A stretch of DNA of 56,195 nucleotides, from the NCBI GenBank assembly GCA_902625725.1, contig CACOCY010000013.1, forward strand, positions 1 through 56,195, written 5' to 3'. Origin of the DNA: an uncultured SAR116 cluster alpha proteobacterium. Lineage in GTDB: Bacteria > Pseudomonadota > Alphaproteobacteria > Puniceispirillales > Puniceispirillaceae. Numbering within the stretch: position 1 is the first letter of the stretch; each line of letters begins with the position of its first letter. Position numbers and translations under genes: made by a program. Below are positions 17,530-26,837 of the stretch, one piece after another. The notes below the pieces were generated by a model. That model ran no database searches. It saw only the letters and a list, made by a program, of their open reading frames with translations, and had not been told where the DNA came from.

Positions 17530-18818
17530 ATTTTAAAATAATCTTTTAATTTAAACCAACTCATGCCAAGTGCAAGAACGGGAGTTCTTAAAGGGCCACC
17601 CGGAAAAGGGAGGTGCTGAATCTTGGTGAGTTGGTTAAATATTTTGTTTTTTCCAGTGACAGCGTCACTGAGAATATTCCCGGCCACTCCTGAAAATGCA
17701 ACACCGTGCCCAGAATAACCCTGAACATAAATTGCAGTATTAGAGATTCTGCCAAAATCTGGTAATCGGTTAACTGTAATACCAATTCGTCCAGACCATG
17801 CCTGCAAAATTTTTTTATTGTTAAGATTTGGAAATACTGCATTCATCCGTTTTTTTAAATCTGCTTCGACATTATTTGGATCTTTATTAAGATAGCTTGC
17901 TCGTCCCCCAAAAATCATTCTATTTTGTTTATCAATCCTAAAATAATTCAATGCTGTGTTTCCATCTGCAATCGCCGCCTTAGAGGGAATTGATGCCTTT
18001 ATTTCTGAATCATTAAGAGGTTCAGTTGCCATTACAGATGAAGTGACAGGAGCCATTCTTCTTCGAAGTTTTTTAGGAGAAACATTTCCGAGATAGGCAT
18101 TACCGCAGATAATAAGCTGTTCTGCTGTTATCTGATGCCCTTCTCGTGTGGTAAGTTTATTTTTATGGTTAGCAGTTTGTATAGAGCAAATATGGCTATT
18201 TGTATAAATATTAACGCCAGCATTTTCTGCCGCTTTTGAGATGCCAATCAAATATTTCAAAGGATGCAAATGTCCGCTGCCAGCATCATATAATCCTCCA
18301 ATGTACGCATCAGAGCGAATGTAATCAAACAAAGATTGTTTATTTTCTAAAGTGTGTAGCTGGGAATATCCATGTGCTTCAAAAATTTTTTGATATTCTT
18401 CCAGTTCTCGCATATGACCATTATGGATAGCGGTATGCACGTATCCCCATTGAACGTCACATTTAATTTTATATTTTTTTATTCTTTCATTAATAAGAGC
18501 AGGACCCTTAATACCCGCTTGCCACATTTCTTCTTTAAATTCAGGATCTATGTATTTTGATAGTTTTTCAAAACTTGATGACCAACCTTGGCAAATCTGT
18601 CCTCCATTTCGACCGGAACCACCGTCACCTATGTTCCCAGCCTCAAATAGGCAAATATTATAGCCTTTTTCTCCAAGCGATAAAGCGGCTGAAACCCCTG
18701 TAAGTCCCCCACCAATAATTGCAATATCACATTTGATATCTTGATTAATTTTGCCAAGAAATTTAGACGGAGTAATATCTAATTGATAGATTGATTTTGA
18801 TATGTGACTATTTGACAT
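17526..18818 (-). CDS. puuB: FAD-dependent oxidoreductase (gamma-glutamylputrescine oxidase-like)
   Basis: A 430-residue DAO/GlpO-type flavoenzyme. In the Puu pathway this enzyme oxidises gamma-glutamylputrescine to the aldehyde with release of ammonia and peroxide. The FAD dinucleotide fold is CDIAIIGGGLTGVSAALSLGEKGYNICLFEAGNIGDGGSGRNGGQICQGW (residues about 30-80). The SGRNGGQ covalent-loop type block is characteristic of PuuB/OrdL proteins. GYSGHGVAFSGVAGNILSDAV near residue 370 is the C-terminal FAD motif. It is transcribed opposite to the ligase/agmatinase pair but lies inside the same gene cluster. The substrate is inferred from those neighbours. Confidence 0.82.
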   Translation of the reverse strand: MSNSHISKSIYQLDITPSKFLGKINQDIKCDIAIIGGGLTGVSAALSLGEKGYNICLFEAGNIGDGGSGRNGGQICQGWSSSFEKLSKYIDPEFKEEMWQAGIKGPALINERIKKYKIKCDVQWGYVHTAIHNGHMRELEEYQKIFEAHGYSQLHTLENKQSLFDYIRSDAYIGGLYDAGSGHLHPLKYLIGISKAAENAGVNIYTNSHICSIQTANHKNKLTTREGHQITAEQLIICGNAYLGNVSPKKLRRRMAPVTSSVMATEPLNDSEIKASIPSKAAIADGNTALNYFRIDKQNRMIFGGRASYLNKDPNNVEADLKKRMNAVFPNLNNKKILQAWSGRIGITVNRLPDFGRISNTAIYVQGYSGHGVAFSGVAGNILSDAVTGKNKIFNQLTKIQHLPFPGGPLRTPVLALGMSWFKLKDYFKI

Positions 18819-18987
18819 TTTAGTGGACTTTTAATTTTTAACAATTCAATATCTTTTAAATCATTTTATAAGATGGTGTATACTGAATTTATAAATAATT
18901 ATCCCTATAAACATAATTTATTTTTTGTGGTAGTTAGTATTAATCTTATTGAAGAAGAATAAATGCTAACAAAAAATTGGGTGCCTT

Positions 18988-20343
18988 GTGCAAAATAAAA
19001 CAGATCTTCAATATTTTGAAGAACAACATCATCTACCGCCATTCTCTGATTTTAAATCTTTAAAAAAAGAGGGAACACGCATTATTACCCATGCCGACGG
19101 TCATATTATTTATGATAGTGATGGCAATGCTATTTTAGACGCAATGGCGGGTCTATGGTGCGTAAATGTAGGTTATGGTAGGGACGAGCTGGTAAATGCA
19201 GCTTCGCAACAGATGCAAAAGCTACCTTATTATAATAATTTTTTTAAAACGAGTAATGAGCCGGTAGCAAGGTTATCTGCAAAACTTGCTTCAATCGCCC
19301 CTGACCACCTCAATCACGTGATTTACGCCAACTCAGGATCAGAAGCAAACGATACTATCATTCGGCTTGTGCGACATTATTGGGGTTTAAGAGGACAACC
19401 CAGCAGAAGAGTGATTATTGGAAGGGAATATGGTTATCATGGGTCTACTATAATGGCAGCTAGTATGGGCGGAATGAGAGCAATGCATGAGCAATCCGCG
19501 AATGAGGCAGATTTTGAACACATAAGACCGCCCTATAGTTTTTTATACCAAGGAAACCAAACAGAGATACAATTTGCAGAGAGCTCGGCTCGCCTTTTAA
19601 AAGAAAAAATACAAGAAATTGGGGTCGATAAAGTCGCCGCCTTCGTCGCAGAACCAATACAGGGTGCTGGTGGAGTTATTATTCCACCTGAGGGTTATTT
19701 TGAGCATATCCAAAAAATTTGTGCTGAATTTGGTATATTATTCATTGCAGATGAAGTGATAACGGGCTTTGGTCGAACTGGTAATTGGTTTGCAAGTCAG
19801 ACAATGAATTTAGAGCCTGATCTGGTAACTTTGGCAAAGGGGCTTACATCTGGTTATATGCCAATGTCCGCTGTGCTTGTAAGCGACGAGATTGCTAGTC
19901 ATCTTATTGATGAAGGAGGTGAATTTTTTCATGGTTTCACCTATTCGGGACACCCTGTATCTGCGGCAGTTGCACTAGCTAACCTTGAGCTAATTGAAAA
20001 AGAGGGTCTTATTGAGCATGTTAGGGACGTTACAGCTCCTTATCTTGCAAAAGTTATCAAGCAGCTAGATAGCCACTCACTCGTGGGTGAAACACGCAGT
20101 TTTGGATTGCTGGCATGTGTTGAGCTGGTAAAAAACAAATCTGGACCAGTGCTTTTTGATCCTGTAGGTGAGGTAGGGATGAAGTGCCGTGACCATGCAA
20201 TCAATAGTGGTTTGATGGTTCGCGCAGTGCGCGATGGCATGATTTTATCACCGCCCTTAAGTTTTGAAAAACAGGATATAGATATGACGATCGAAAAATT
20301 GCAGCAGGCGTTAGATATCACTTATTCTGAACTTATGAAGTGA
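18988..20343 (+). CDS. Class III aminotransferase (putrescine/omega-amino acid-pyruvate type)
   Basis: A PLP-dependent aminotransferase of 451 residues resembling SpuC-type putrescine-pyruvate aminotransferases. It shows AGLWCVNVGYGRDEL, the phosphate-binding SGSEANDTIIRLVRHYW (about residues 116-132), REYGYHGST, AEPIQGAGGVIIPPEGYF, and FIADEVITGFGRTGNWFA with the PLP Asp. TLAKGLTSGYMPMSAV holds the Schiff-base Lys (about residue 287), and GFTYSGHPVSAAVALANL follows. The only in-frame start is a GTG with a weak ribosome site. An ATG 25 bases upstream is out of frame. It is followed after 10 bases by the second glutamine-synthetase-like ligase, so the two form an operon. It may deaminate putrescine directly, as a second route beside the ligase. 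Confidence 0.87.
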   Translation: MQNKTDLQYFEEQHHLPPFSDFKSLKKEGTRIITHADGHIIYDSDGNAILDAMAGLWCVNVGYGRDELVNAASQQMQKLPYYNNFFKTSNEPVARLSAKLASIAPDHLNHVIYANSGSEANDTIIRLVRHYWGLRGQPSRRVIIGREYGYHGSTIMAASMGGMRAMHEQSANEADFEHIRPPYSFLYQGNQTEIQFAESSARLLKEKIQEIGVDKVAAFVAEPIQGAGGVIIPPEGYFEHIQKICAEFGILFIADEVITGFGRTGNWFASQTMNLEPDLVTLAKGLTSGYMPMSAVLVSDEIASHLIDEGGEFFHGFTYSGHPVSAAVALANLELIEKEGLIEHVRDVTAPYLAKVIKQLDSHSLVGETRSFGLLACVELVKNKSGPVLFDPVGEVGMKCRDHAINSGLMVRAVRDGMILSPPLSFEKQDIDMTIEKLQQALDITYSELMK

Positions 20344-20353
20344 GTAGATTAAT

Positions 20354-21694
20354 ATGACTCAAAAATTAGATAAATGGTTGGCAGACCGAAGCATAACAGA
20401 AGTGGAGTGTTTGGTTCCAGATATTGCCGGTATCCCCAGAGGCAAGATTTTACCCGCAGAAAAATACAATAAAGTACTGCAAGGGAACGGACTTCGTCTT
20501 CCAGAATATGTATTTGGTCAGACAGTGACAGGTGATTATCATGACTCGGTAGTATTAAATGCAGCGGTCGGTGATGTGGTATTGAAACCGGATGAAAATG
20601 CAGCGTATCTTGTTCCATGGTACTCAGAGCCAACTGCACAGATTATTCATGACGCCTATTATCTTGATAACACTGAAGTAACTGTTGCTCCACGTTTTGT
20701 TCTCAAGCGTGTCATTCGTGCGCTTAACGATAGAGGGCTTTCAGCAGTAGTCGCACCCGAGCTTGAATTTTTTCTGGTATCCCAGAGCTCAGATCCTAAT
20801 CACCCTTTAAAAACACCCCCAGGAAGGTCGGGAAGAGCGGAGACAGGTAAGCAGGCCTACGGAATAGACGCCGTAAATGATTTTGACCCATTTTTCGAAG
20901 ATGTTTACGATCATTGTGAAAGTATGGGGCTTGATATAGATACACTGGTCCATGAGGGTGGAGCAGCTCAAATGGAAATAAACTTTAATCATGGAGAAGC
21001 GCTAACGCTTGCTGATCAGGCACTAATCTTCAAACGGACTGTAAGACAGACCGCACTAAATCATCATATACATGCAACTTTTATGGCTAAACCTATGCAA
21101 TATCAGCCCGGATCATCTATGCACTTGCATTGTTCTGTCTGTGACTCACAAAATGGTCAAAATATGTTTTCAAGTGTTACCGGCGAAGATACAGAGATGT
21201 TTCGACATGCGCTTGGGGGATTGCAGCGCTATTTGGCTGGCGGAATGGCATTAATGGCACCTTATGTAAATAGTTACAGGAGATTTTTAACAACCTATGA
21301 CGCACCAGCAAATGTTGCTTGGGGGATTGATAATAGAACAGTTGGGCTTAGGGTTCCTGCTGGTGATTATAAAAGCCGTCGTATTGAAAATAGGATCCCT
21401 GGCGCAGATACTAACCCTTATTTATCAATAGCCTTAACTTTTGCCTGTATCCTTATTGGTATAGAAGAAAAAATAGAACCTGCAAAGCCAATGGAAAAAG
21501 AGTCAGATAATTTATATACTCTACCAAGAAATCTTGATATGGCACTGGATAGTTTAGGTAAGGCCAAAAAATTGAAGTCAGTGCTCGGTCTAGATTTTAT
21601 ATCTGTTTTTAACGAAGTAAAACGTGCCGAGGCGGAGGCATTTTTGAAAGTTATTTCTCCATGGGAAAGAGAGTATCTTCTTTTAAATGTTTAG
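20354..21694 (+). CDS. puuA: Gamma-glutamylputrescine synthetase-like protein (glutamine synthetase family)
   Basis: A 446-residue ATP-dependent ligase expected to form gamma-glutamylputrescine, the entry step of the Puu pathway. It begins LDKWLADRSITEVECLVPDIAGIPRGKILPAEKY, the usual N-terminus of PuuA and the related GlnA group. The catalytic domain includes VVAPELEFFLV (about residue 133), VHEGGAAQMEINFNHG (about 198), GSSMHLHCSVCD (about 253) and the NSYRRFLTTYDAPANVAWGIDNRTVGLRVP loop (about 305-335). It lies ten bases after the aminotransferase. Together with agmatinase and the FAD oxidase this gives most of a Puu route. No aldehyde dehydrogenase (PuuC) or gamma-Glu-GABA hydrolase (PuuD) is present in the window. 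Confidence 0.87.
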   Translation: MTQKLDKWLADRSITEVECLVPDIAGIPRGKILPAEKYNKVLQGNGLRLPEYVFGQTVTGDYHDSVVLNAAVGDVVLKPDENAAYLVPWYSEPTAQIIHDAYYLDNTEVTVAPRFVLKRVIRALNDRGLSAVVAPELEFFLVSQSSDPNHPLKTPPGRSGRAETGKQAYGIDAVNDFDPFFEDVYDHCESMGLDIDTLVHEGGAAQMEINFNHGEALTLADQALIFKRTVRQTALNHHIHATFMAKPMQYQPGSSMHLHCSVCDSQNGQNMFSSVTGEDTEMFRHALGGLQRYLAGGMALMAPYVNSYRRFLTTYDAPANVAWGIDNRTVGLRVPAGDYKSRRIENRIPGADTNPYLSIALTFACILIGIEEKIEPAKPMEKESDNLYTLPRNLDMALDSLGKAKKLKSVLGLDFISVFNEVKRAEAEAFLKVISPWEREYLLLNV

Positions 21695-21708
21695 AAGATA
21701 CTTAGAAA

Positions 21709-23511
21709 TTAAGTGGTCTTTGATTTAATGGAAAGCGAATGTTTGTGCTGATATAATTGTTCTAACCTTTCTTTATATAACTGATTTATTTTCTGACGTT
21801 TTATGAGACCAGACGCTGTTAAACATTCGTTTTTTGTTGAAAAAGGTTCATCACTAAGCAGAAAGCTTCTTACTTTCTCAATACTGCTTAGTCTTGCATT
21901 TGCTGTTTTTATTGCTTCCGAAATAACATCTGATAGCTTATTGTGATTTTGCTCAAGTTCTCTAGCTAGTTTTTGATTAGGTGTGATAACAGCGGTGATA
22001 TATGAATGCTGATTACCATAAGCCATTGCTTGGTCTATATCAGGGTGTGCTTCTAAAACTGTTTCTATTTTTATTGGCGAGATATTGTCACCGCCTGAAT
22101 TAATGATAATGTCTTTTTTTCTTCCTGTTAGACTGATATATCCATCAGGATGAAATACGCCAATATCACCAGTCATTAGCCATCCGTCACGCAGTTTTTT
22201 TTTCGTAGCAACAGGATCATTCCAATATCCCTTCATTACAAGGTCGCCTCGAACACAAATTTCCCCTAGTTTCGTAAGCTTTGCTTCAACTCCTGTAAGT
22301 AATTTTCCAACTGTTTCTATTTTTATATTTTTAGGAGGGTTTGCTGTAATAACTGGAGATGCCTCTGTTTGTCCATATCCTTGCAAGATACGAATATTTA
22401 GTGAAAGGAAAAAATAACCAATATTAGGGTCCAAAGCAGCGCCTCCTGATACAAATGCTTTTAAACGTCCACCTAGCCGAGCATTTATATGACGTCGCAC
22501 CGTTAAGTCTAAATATCTATTCTCAATTCGCTCAAAAAGTGTTAAAGGTAATTTTTGTAAATCTTTACGTCCTAAATATACGGCTCTATCAAGCATTTTA
22601 CGATTTATAGCACCTTTATGCTGATAGGATGCATAAATCCTATCTTGCAAAATCTCATATAATCTTGGAACTGCAGTCATAATTGTTGGTTTGGTTTCTA
22701 ATATAGCCGAGCTCAGGGCCTCTAGCTTTTGCAACAAATAAATCTCAGCACGGATATGTATTGGAAAGAACAGACCAACTGAATGTTCGTAGGCGTGACT
22801 AAGAGGAAGCATCGATAAAAACGTTTCCTTCCCTGAAGTTAAATCAAGCAAAAGTCCTTCCGCCCCTGCTAAAACAGCCATGATCGAGCGATGTGTTAGC
22901 ATAGCTCCTTTTGGTTTTTCGTCCCCATCCGAACTATATATGATACAGCACACCTCATCTGCGGATATTTCAGGTAGTGCAAAAGCCGATTTAGCTATTG
23001 CTCTTTTTCCCTCTTTTTTTAGTTCTTCCCAACTTACAGTTGCTAGGTTAAGAGAATGGTGAAGCAGTTTACTTTGCTCTATAAAAACCATTAGATAACA
23101 GTCTGGTGAATCCTGAGCGGCTGTTTCAGCAAATGCTATAAGCTCAGAATTTGAGCAGATAATAGCTCTTGCACCTGAATGAGATAAAAGATACGTGATA
23201 TCAGTTTGAGTATAGGTAGTAAATAAGGGAACACAAATTCCGCCAATAGACATAATTGCCAGATCAGCTATTATCCATTCAATTCTATTTTCCGATAAAA
23301 TTGCTACCCTAGAACCAGCAGTTATGCCACGTTGGGAGAGAGCGCTTGCGATTACTCTAACCTGATCACTAATGTCCCCCCAGGTATGACTTATCCACTC
23401 GTGTTCCTTTTTCGTCCAGATGAAAGTTGTGTTAAGCTGCAATTTTGCACGATTAAAAAACATCTCGCAAAGGTTGTCTTCTTTTGGACCTAGTCCTTGA
23501 ATCTGAGGCAT
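21709..23511 (-). CDS. Long-chain acyl-CoA synthetase-like AMP-dependent ligase
   Basis: A 600-residue adenylate-forming enzyme of the FadD15/ACSL group that would activate fatty acids with ATP and CoA. Late motifs are intact: LPLSHAYEHSVG, RILQGYGQTEASPVI (A5), KGYWNDPVATKKKLRDGWLMTGDIGVFHPDGYISLTGRKKDIIINSGGDNISP (A7-A8), and a C-terminal lysine segment SGLIKRQKINQLY. The A3 phosphate loop is odd. Where the family has YTSGTTG-x-PKG, this protein has YSSDGDEKPKG (residues about 192-202), losing the glycines and threonines that hold ATP phosphates. It may be slow, altered in function or decaying. It is convergent with puuA. Confidence 0.85.
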   Translation of the reverse strand: MPQIQGLGPKEDNLCEMFFNRAKLQLNTTFIWTKKEHEWISHTWGDISDQVRVIASALSQRGITAGSRVAILSENRIEWIIADLAIMSIGGICVPLFTTYTQTDITYLLSHSGARAIICSNSELIAFAETAAQDSPDCYLMVFIEQSKLLHHSLNLATVSWEELKKEGKRAIAKSAFALPEISADEVCCIIYSSDGDEKPKGAMLTHRSIMAVLAGAEGLLLDLTSGKETFLSMLPLSHAYEHSVGLFFPIHIRAEIYLLQKLEALSSAILETKPTIMTAVPRLYEILQDRIYASYQHKGAINRKMLDRAVYLGRKDLQKLPLTLFERIENRYLDLTVRRHINARLGGRLKAFVSGGAALDPNIGYFFLSLNIRILQGYGQTEASPVITANPPKNIKIETVGKLLTGVEAKLTKLGEICVRGDLVMKGYWNDPVATKKKLRDGWLMTGDIGVFHPDGYISLTGRKKDIIINSGGDNISPIKIETVLEAHPDIDQAMAYGNQHSYITAVITPNQKLARELEQNHNKLSDVISEAIKTANARLSSIEKVRSFLLSDEPFSTKNECLTASGLIKRQKINQLYKERLEQLYQHKHSLSIKSKTT

Positions 23512-23693
23512 GTGCTTCTATTTATCTTATATAATTTATAAAAGAATTATGGCGGCTTTTGATAAAATTTGGCAAGGCAAATTATATAATTTATCGGCAA
23601 GATTTGAGCGTAAATTTATTGTTAAGGACCTTTTTAGGGAAAAGACCATTAGTTTTTTTGACGATTTTTAATATTTAAAAGGATGTGTTTGTG

Positions 23694-25460
23694 ATGGAAG
23701 AAATATTACCTGTGTGGTCGCTAACAGATTTTTATGACTCAATAAACTCTCAAAAGATCAAAGCAGATTTGAAAAAATGGTCTGATGCAGCTATCAGATT
23801 ACAAAAGGAATATGAGGGTAAAATCGCGAGCCTGAAAGGTAGTGAGCTTGGTAATGTCATAGCTTGTTTCGAGCAAATAATCAGCGGCATAGGTAAAATA
23901 ACGTCGCATGCAGACCTTTGCTTCGCTTCAGATACTGGCAATTCGGACTTTGCGCAGCATTCACAGAATATGAGTGAGGCTATAAATACTATTCAATCAA
24001 AACTTATTTTTTTGGAGCTTGAATTAGCCTCAATGACTGAAGAACAATATCTCACCGCGCTTAAAGATGAAGCTGTTGCACACTACCAGCCTTGGCTGAG
24101 GCTCGTAAGGGCATCTGCAGAGTATAATCTTGAGCCCAGACTGGAGAAATTACTGGTTGAACAAACGCCAACTAGTAGGCAGGCATGGGTCAGATTGTTT
24201 GACGAAACATTCTCCGACCTGCGATTTGATTTTGAGGGGGAACAGTTAACTGAAACTGAAATCTTGAATAAATTGACCAAGGCTGATCCCGTTACAAGAA
24301 AGATTGCCGCTACGTCCTTATCTAATGTTTTATCAAATAATTTACGTCTTTTCACTCTGGTGACAAATACAATTTCTAAGCAAAAAGAAACAGAGGAGAG
24401 GTGGAGAGGTTTTAAAGGCGTGATTTCTTCTCGCAATCTTGCGAATGATGTAGATGATAAGGTTGTAGACACACTGGTTAACACAGTTACACAAAGGATG
24501 CCAGAGTTGTCCCATCGATATTATAAATTGAAAGCTGGTTGGCTTGGCGGGGAAACGATGCAATGGTGGGACAGAAATGCCCCTGTTTCTGGCGATGAAG
24601 GGCGAAAATTTAGCTGGAAGGAAGCAACTCAAATTGTACAATCTTCTTTTGAGAGCTTTGACCCAGAAATGGGAGAACTCGCAAAACAGTTTTTTGATAA
24701 TCCGTGGATTGATGCAGAAATTAGAGATGGCAAAGCATCAGGAGCATTCTCACACCCTACTGTAACAACAGTTCATCCATACATCCTAATGAATTTTGAA
24801 GGCTATTCCAGAGACGTTATGACATTAGCGCATGAAATGGGTCACGGCATTCATCAGCTTCTCGCTGCAGAGCAAGGAGAGTTAATGGCAACAACCCCAT
24901 TGACTCTTGCAGAAACGGCCTCTGTTTTTTCAGAAATGCTGACCTTCAATGCAATTTTAAATGCAGAAACTTCAGACCATGCGAAACGTTTCATGTTGGC
25001 GGATAAAATTGAGGATATGCTAAATACAGTAGTTCGACAGGTAGCTTTTCATAACTTTGAGTATCTACTTCACACTCATCGCAGCCGAGGGGAGCTAAGT
25101 TCAGAGGAGATTTCTCAATTCTGGGTCGACACACAAAAACAAGCGCTTGGTCCTGCAATTATTATTGATGACAGCTTTAAGCCTTTATGGGCATACATAC
25201 CCCATTTTGTACATTCACCATTCTATGTTTATGCATATGCCTTTGGAGATTGTCTTGTAAATGCTTTATGGCAGGTTTATCAAGAAGGAACAGAACAAAA
25301 TTTTAACGTCTATTATAAGAATCTTTTAAGAGGCGGAGGAACAGTTAGATTTGATAGAGCACTAATGCCCTTTTCATTAAATCCATCTGAGCCGGAATTT
25401 TGGCATAAGGGATTGGATATGATTTCTTCTATGATTGATAGTTTGGAGGATTTACAATAA
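23694..25460 (+). CDS. pepF: Oligoendopeptidase F, M3 family metallopeptidase
   Basis: A cytoplasmic zinc peptidase that cleaves short peptides. I start at the ATG at 23694, ten bases after AAAGGA. In-frame GTG codons at 23685 and 23691 are possible starts, and the one at 23691 has better spacing. It has about 588 residues. The zinc motif HEMGHGIHQLL is near residue 380, with the third ligand in the downstream ETASVFSEML segment. Other family blocks are RWRGFKGVISSRNLANDVDDKVVD, GAFSHPTVTTVHPYILMNF and HSPFYVYAYAFGDCLVNALWQVY. This is the alphaproteobacterial PepF type with an N-terminal all-helical domain. The stop overlaps the ATG of the next gene by one base. Confidence 0.92.
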   Translation: MEEILPVWSLTDFYDSINSQKIKADLKKWSDAAIRLQKEYEGKIASLKGSELGNVIACFEQIISGIGKITSHADLCFASDTGNSDFAQHSQNMSEAINTIQSKLIFLELELASMTEEQYLTALKDEAVAHYQPWLRLVRASAEYNLEPRLEKLLVEQTPTSRQAWVRLFDETFSDLRFDFEGEQLTETEILNKLTKADPVTRKIAATSLSNVLSNNLRLFTLVTNTISKQKETEERWRGFKGVISSRNLANDVDDKVVDTLVNTVTQRMPELSHRYYKLKAGWLGGETMQWWDRNAPVSGDEGRKFSWKEATQIVQSSFESFDPEMGELAKQFFDNPWIDAEIRDGKASGAFSHPTVTTVHPYILMNFEGYSRDVMTLAHEMGHGIHQLLAAEQGELMATTPLTLAETASVFSEMLTFNAILNAETSDHAKRFMLADKIEDMLNTVVRQVAFHNFEYLLHTHRSRGELSSEEISQFWVDTQKQALGPAIIIDDSFKPLWAYIPHFVHSPFYVYAYAFGDCLVNALWQVYQEGTEQNFNVYYKNLLRGGGTVRFDRALMPFSLNPSEPEFWHKGLDMISSMIDSLEDLQ

Positions 25461-26821
25461 TGACGGGAAGTGAAGAACGCTCAACCGTTGGTGGAAGATT
25501 AAAAAGATATGCCCAAGTTACTGGAGCAATGTCTGGCCTAGCAGCTCGACTCGCGGGAGAGCGTTATCTTGGATTAGAGTTAGACCGAAGCCAACATGCA
25601 AATCAACTTCGTGAGGCACTAGGGAATTTGAAAGGCCCACTAATGAAAGTTGCGCAAATTTTATCTACCATTCCGGATGCTTTGCCTCAAGAATATTCAG
25701 AAGAACTCGCCACATTACAAGCGGATGCTCCCTCAATGGGATGGTTGTTCGTTAAGCGCCGCATGCGCTCTGAGTTGGGAAATAATTGGGAAAAGAAATT
25801 TGATGGTTTCGACAAAAATGCCTGTTCCGCCGCTTCTCTCGGTCAGGTTCATCAGGCGAGATATCGCAATGAAAAATTAGCCGTAAAATTACAATATCCA
25901 GATATGGACTCTGCTATTAACGCAGATTTAAATCAGCTGAAGCTAGTATTTTCTTTATATGAGCGGATTGACTCCGCCATCTCGACTAAAGACATTCATT
26001 CTGAATTATCTGAAAGATTGCGCGAAGAATTAGATTATAATAGAGAAGCGTTGAATATGCAACTATATCGGTTGATGCTTGCCGATGAAAGTGAAGTTAT
26101 TCTTCCAGAACCAATAGAAGAGCTCTCAACATCTCGTGTTTTGACTATGAGGTGGGTTGAAGGACAAAAACTAATGAAATATCTTAATGATGAACCATCG
26201 CAGGAACATAGAAATATAGTTGCCATTAACATGTTTCGTGCTTGGTATGTGCCTTTTTATTATTACGGTGTTATTCATGGTGATCCACATCTTGGAAATT
26301 ACTCCATAACTGAAGATTTAAAAATAAATTTAATGGATTTTGGCTCTATAAGGGTGTTCCGCCCCGAATTCGTCGGCGGTGTGATAGATCTATATAAGGC
26401 GCTGAGAGATGAAGATAACGAGCTCGCTGTTCATGCTTATTCTCAATGGGGTTTTAACGACCTAGATAAAGAAGCCATTGAAGTTCTAAACATGTGGGCG
26501 AAGTTTATTTATGGTCCTTTGTTAGAGGATAAAATAAGGCCTATCCAAGAGATAAGAGGTGGCAATTACGGTCGCGAGCTAGCTGGTAAAGTTCATCAGG
26601 AGCTGAAAAGGATAGGAGGTATCAAACCACCACGTGAATTTGTTTTAATGGATAGGGCAGCTGTCGGTTTAGGGTCAGTTTTTATGCATCTGAAGGCAAA
26701 AGTTAATTGGCACCAATTGTTTCACGGGCTAATTGATGATTTTACGCTCAGTGGTCTGCAAGAGCGCCAAAAAAATGCAATTAAACAAATTGGACTTCCA
26801 GAAAGTCTCCTGTCAAATTAA
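25460..26821 (+). CDS. ABC1/ADCK (UbiB-COQ8-like) atypical kinase
   Basis: A 453-residue protein of the ABC1 family, atypical kinases tied to ubiquinone synthesis and lipid homeostasis. It has the family's N-terminal helix with LKGPLMKVAQILSTIPDALPQEYSEELATLQADAP (residues about 54-90). Here the usual KxGQ reads KVAQ. The Ala-rich loop follows (CSAASLGQVHQARY, about 121-135), then a catalytic-type loop VIHGDPHLGNYSI (about 272-285) and the metal-binding LMDFGSIRVF (about 292-301). The C-terminal helical part is complete. It overlaps pepF by one base (TAATG), so the two are coupled. Whether it acts in ubiquinone synthesis, like COQ8, is plausible given the COQ9 homologue 4 kb away, but is an inference. 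Confidence 0.87.
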   Translation: MTGSEERSTVGGRLKRYAQVTGAMSGLAARLAGERYLGLELDRSQHANQLREALGNLKGPLMKVAQILSTIPDALPQEYSEELATLQADAPSMGWLFVKRRMRSELGNNWEKKFDGFDKNACSAASLGQVHQARYRNEKLAVKLQYPDMDSAINADLNQLKLVFSLYERIDSAISTKDIHSELSERLREELDYNREALNMQLYRLMLADESEVILPEPIEELSTSRVLTMRWVEGQKLMKYLNDEPSQEHRNIVAINMFRAWYVPFYYYGVIHGDPHLGNYSITEDLKINLMDFGSIRVFRPEFVGGVIDLYKALRDEDNELAVHAYSQWGFNDLDKEAIEVLNMWAKFIYGPLLEDKIRPIQEIRGGNYGRELAGKVHQELKRIGGIKPPREFVLMDRAAVGLGSVFMHLKAKVNWHQLFHGLIDDFTLSGLQERQKNAIKQIGLPESLLSN

Positions 26822-26837
26822 TCACATTTATATAAAT

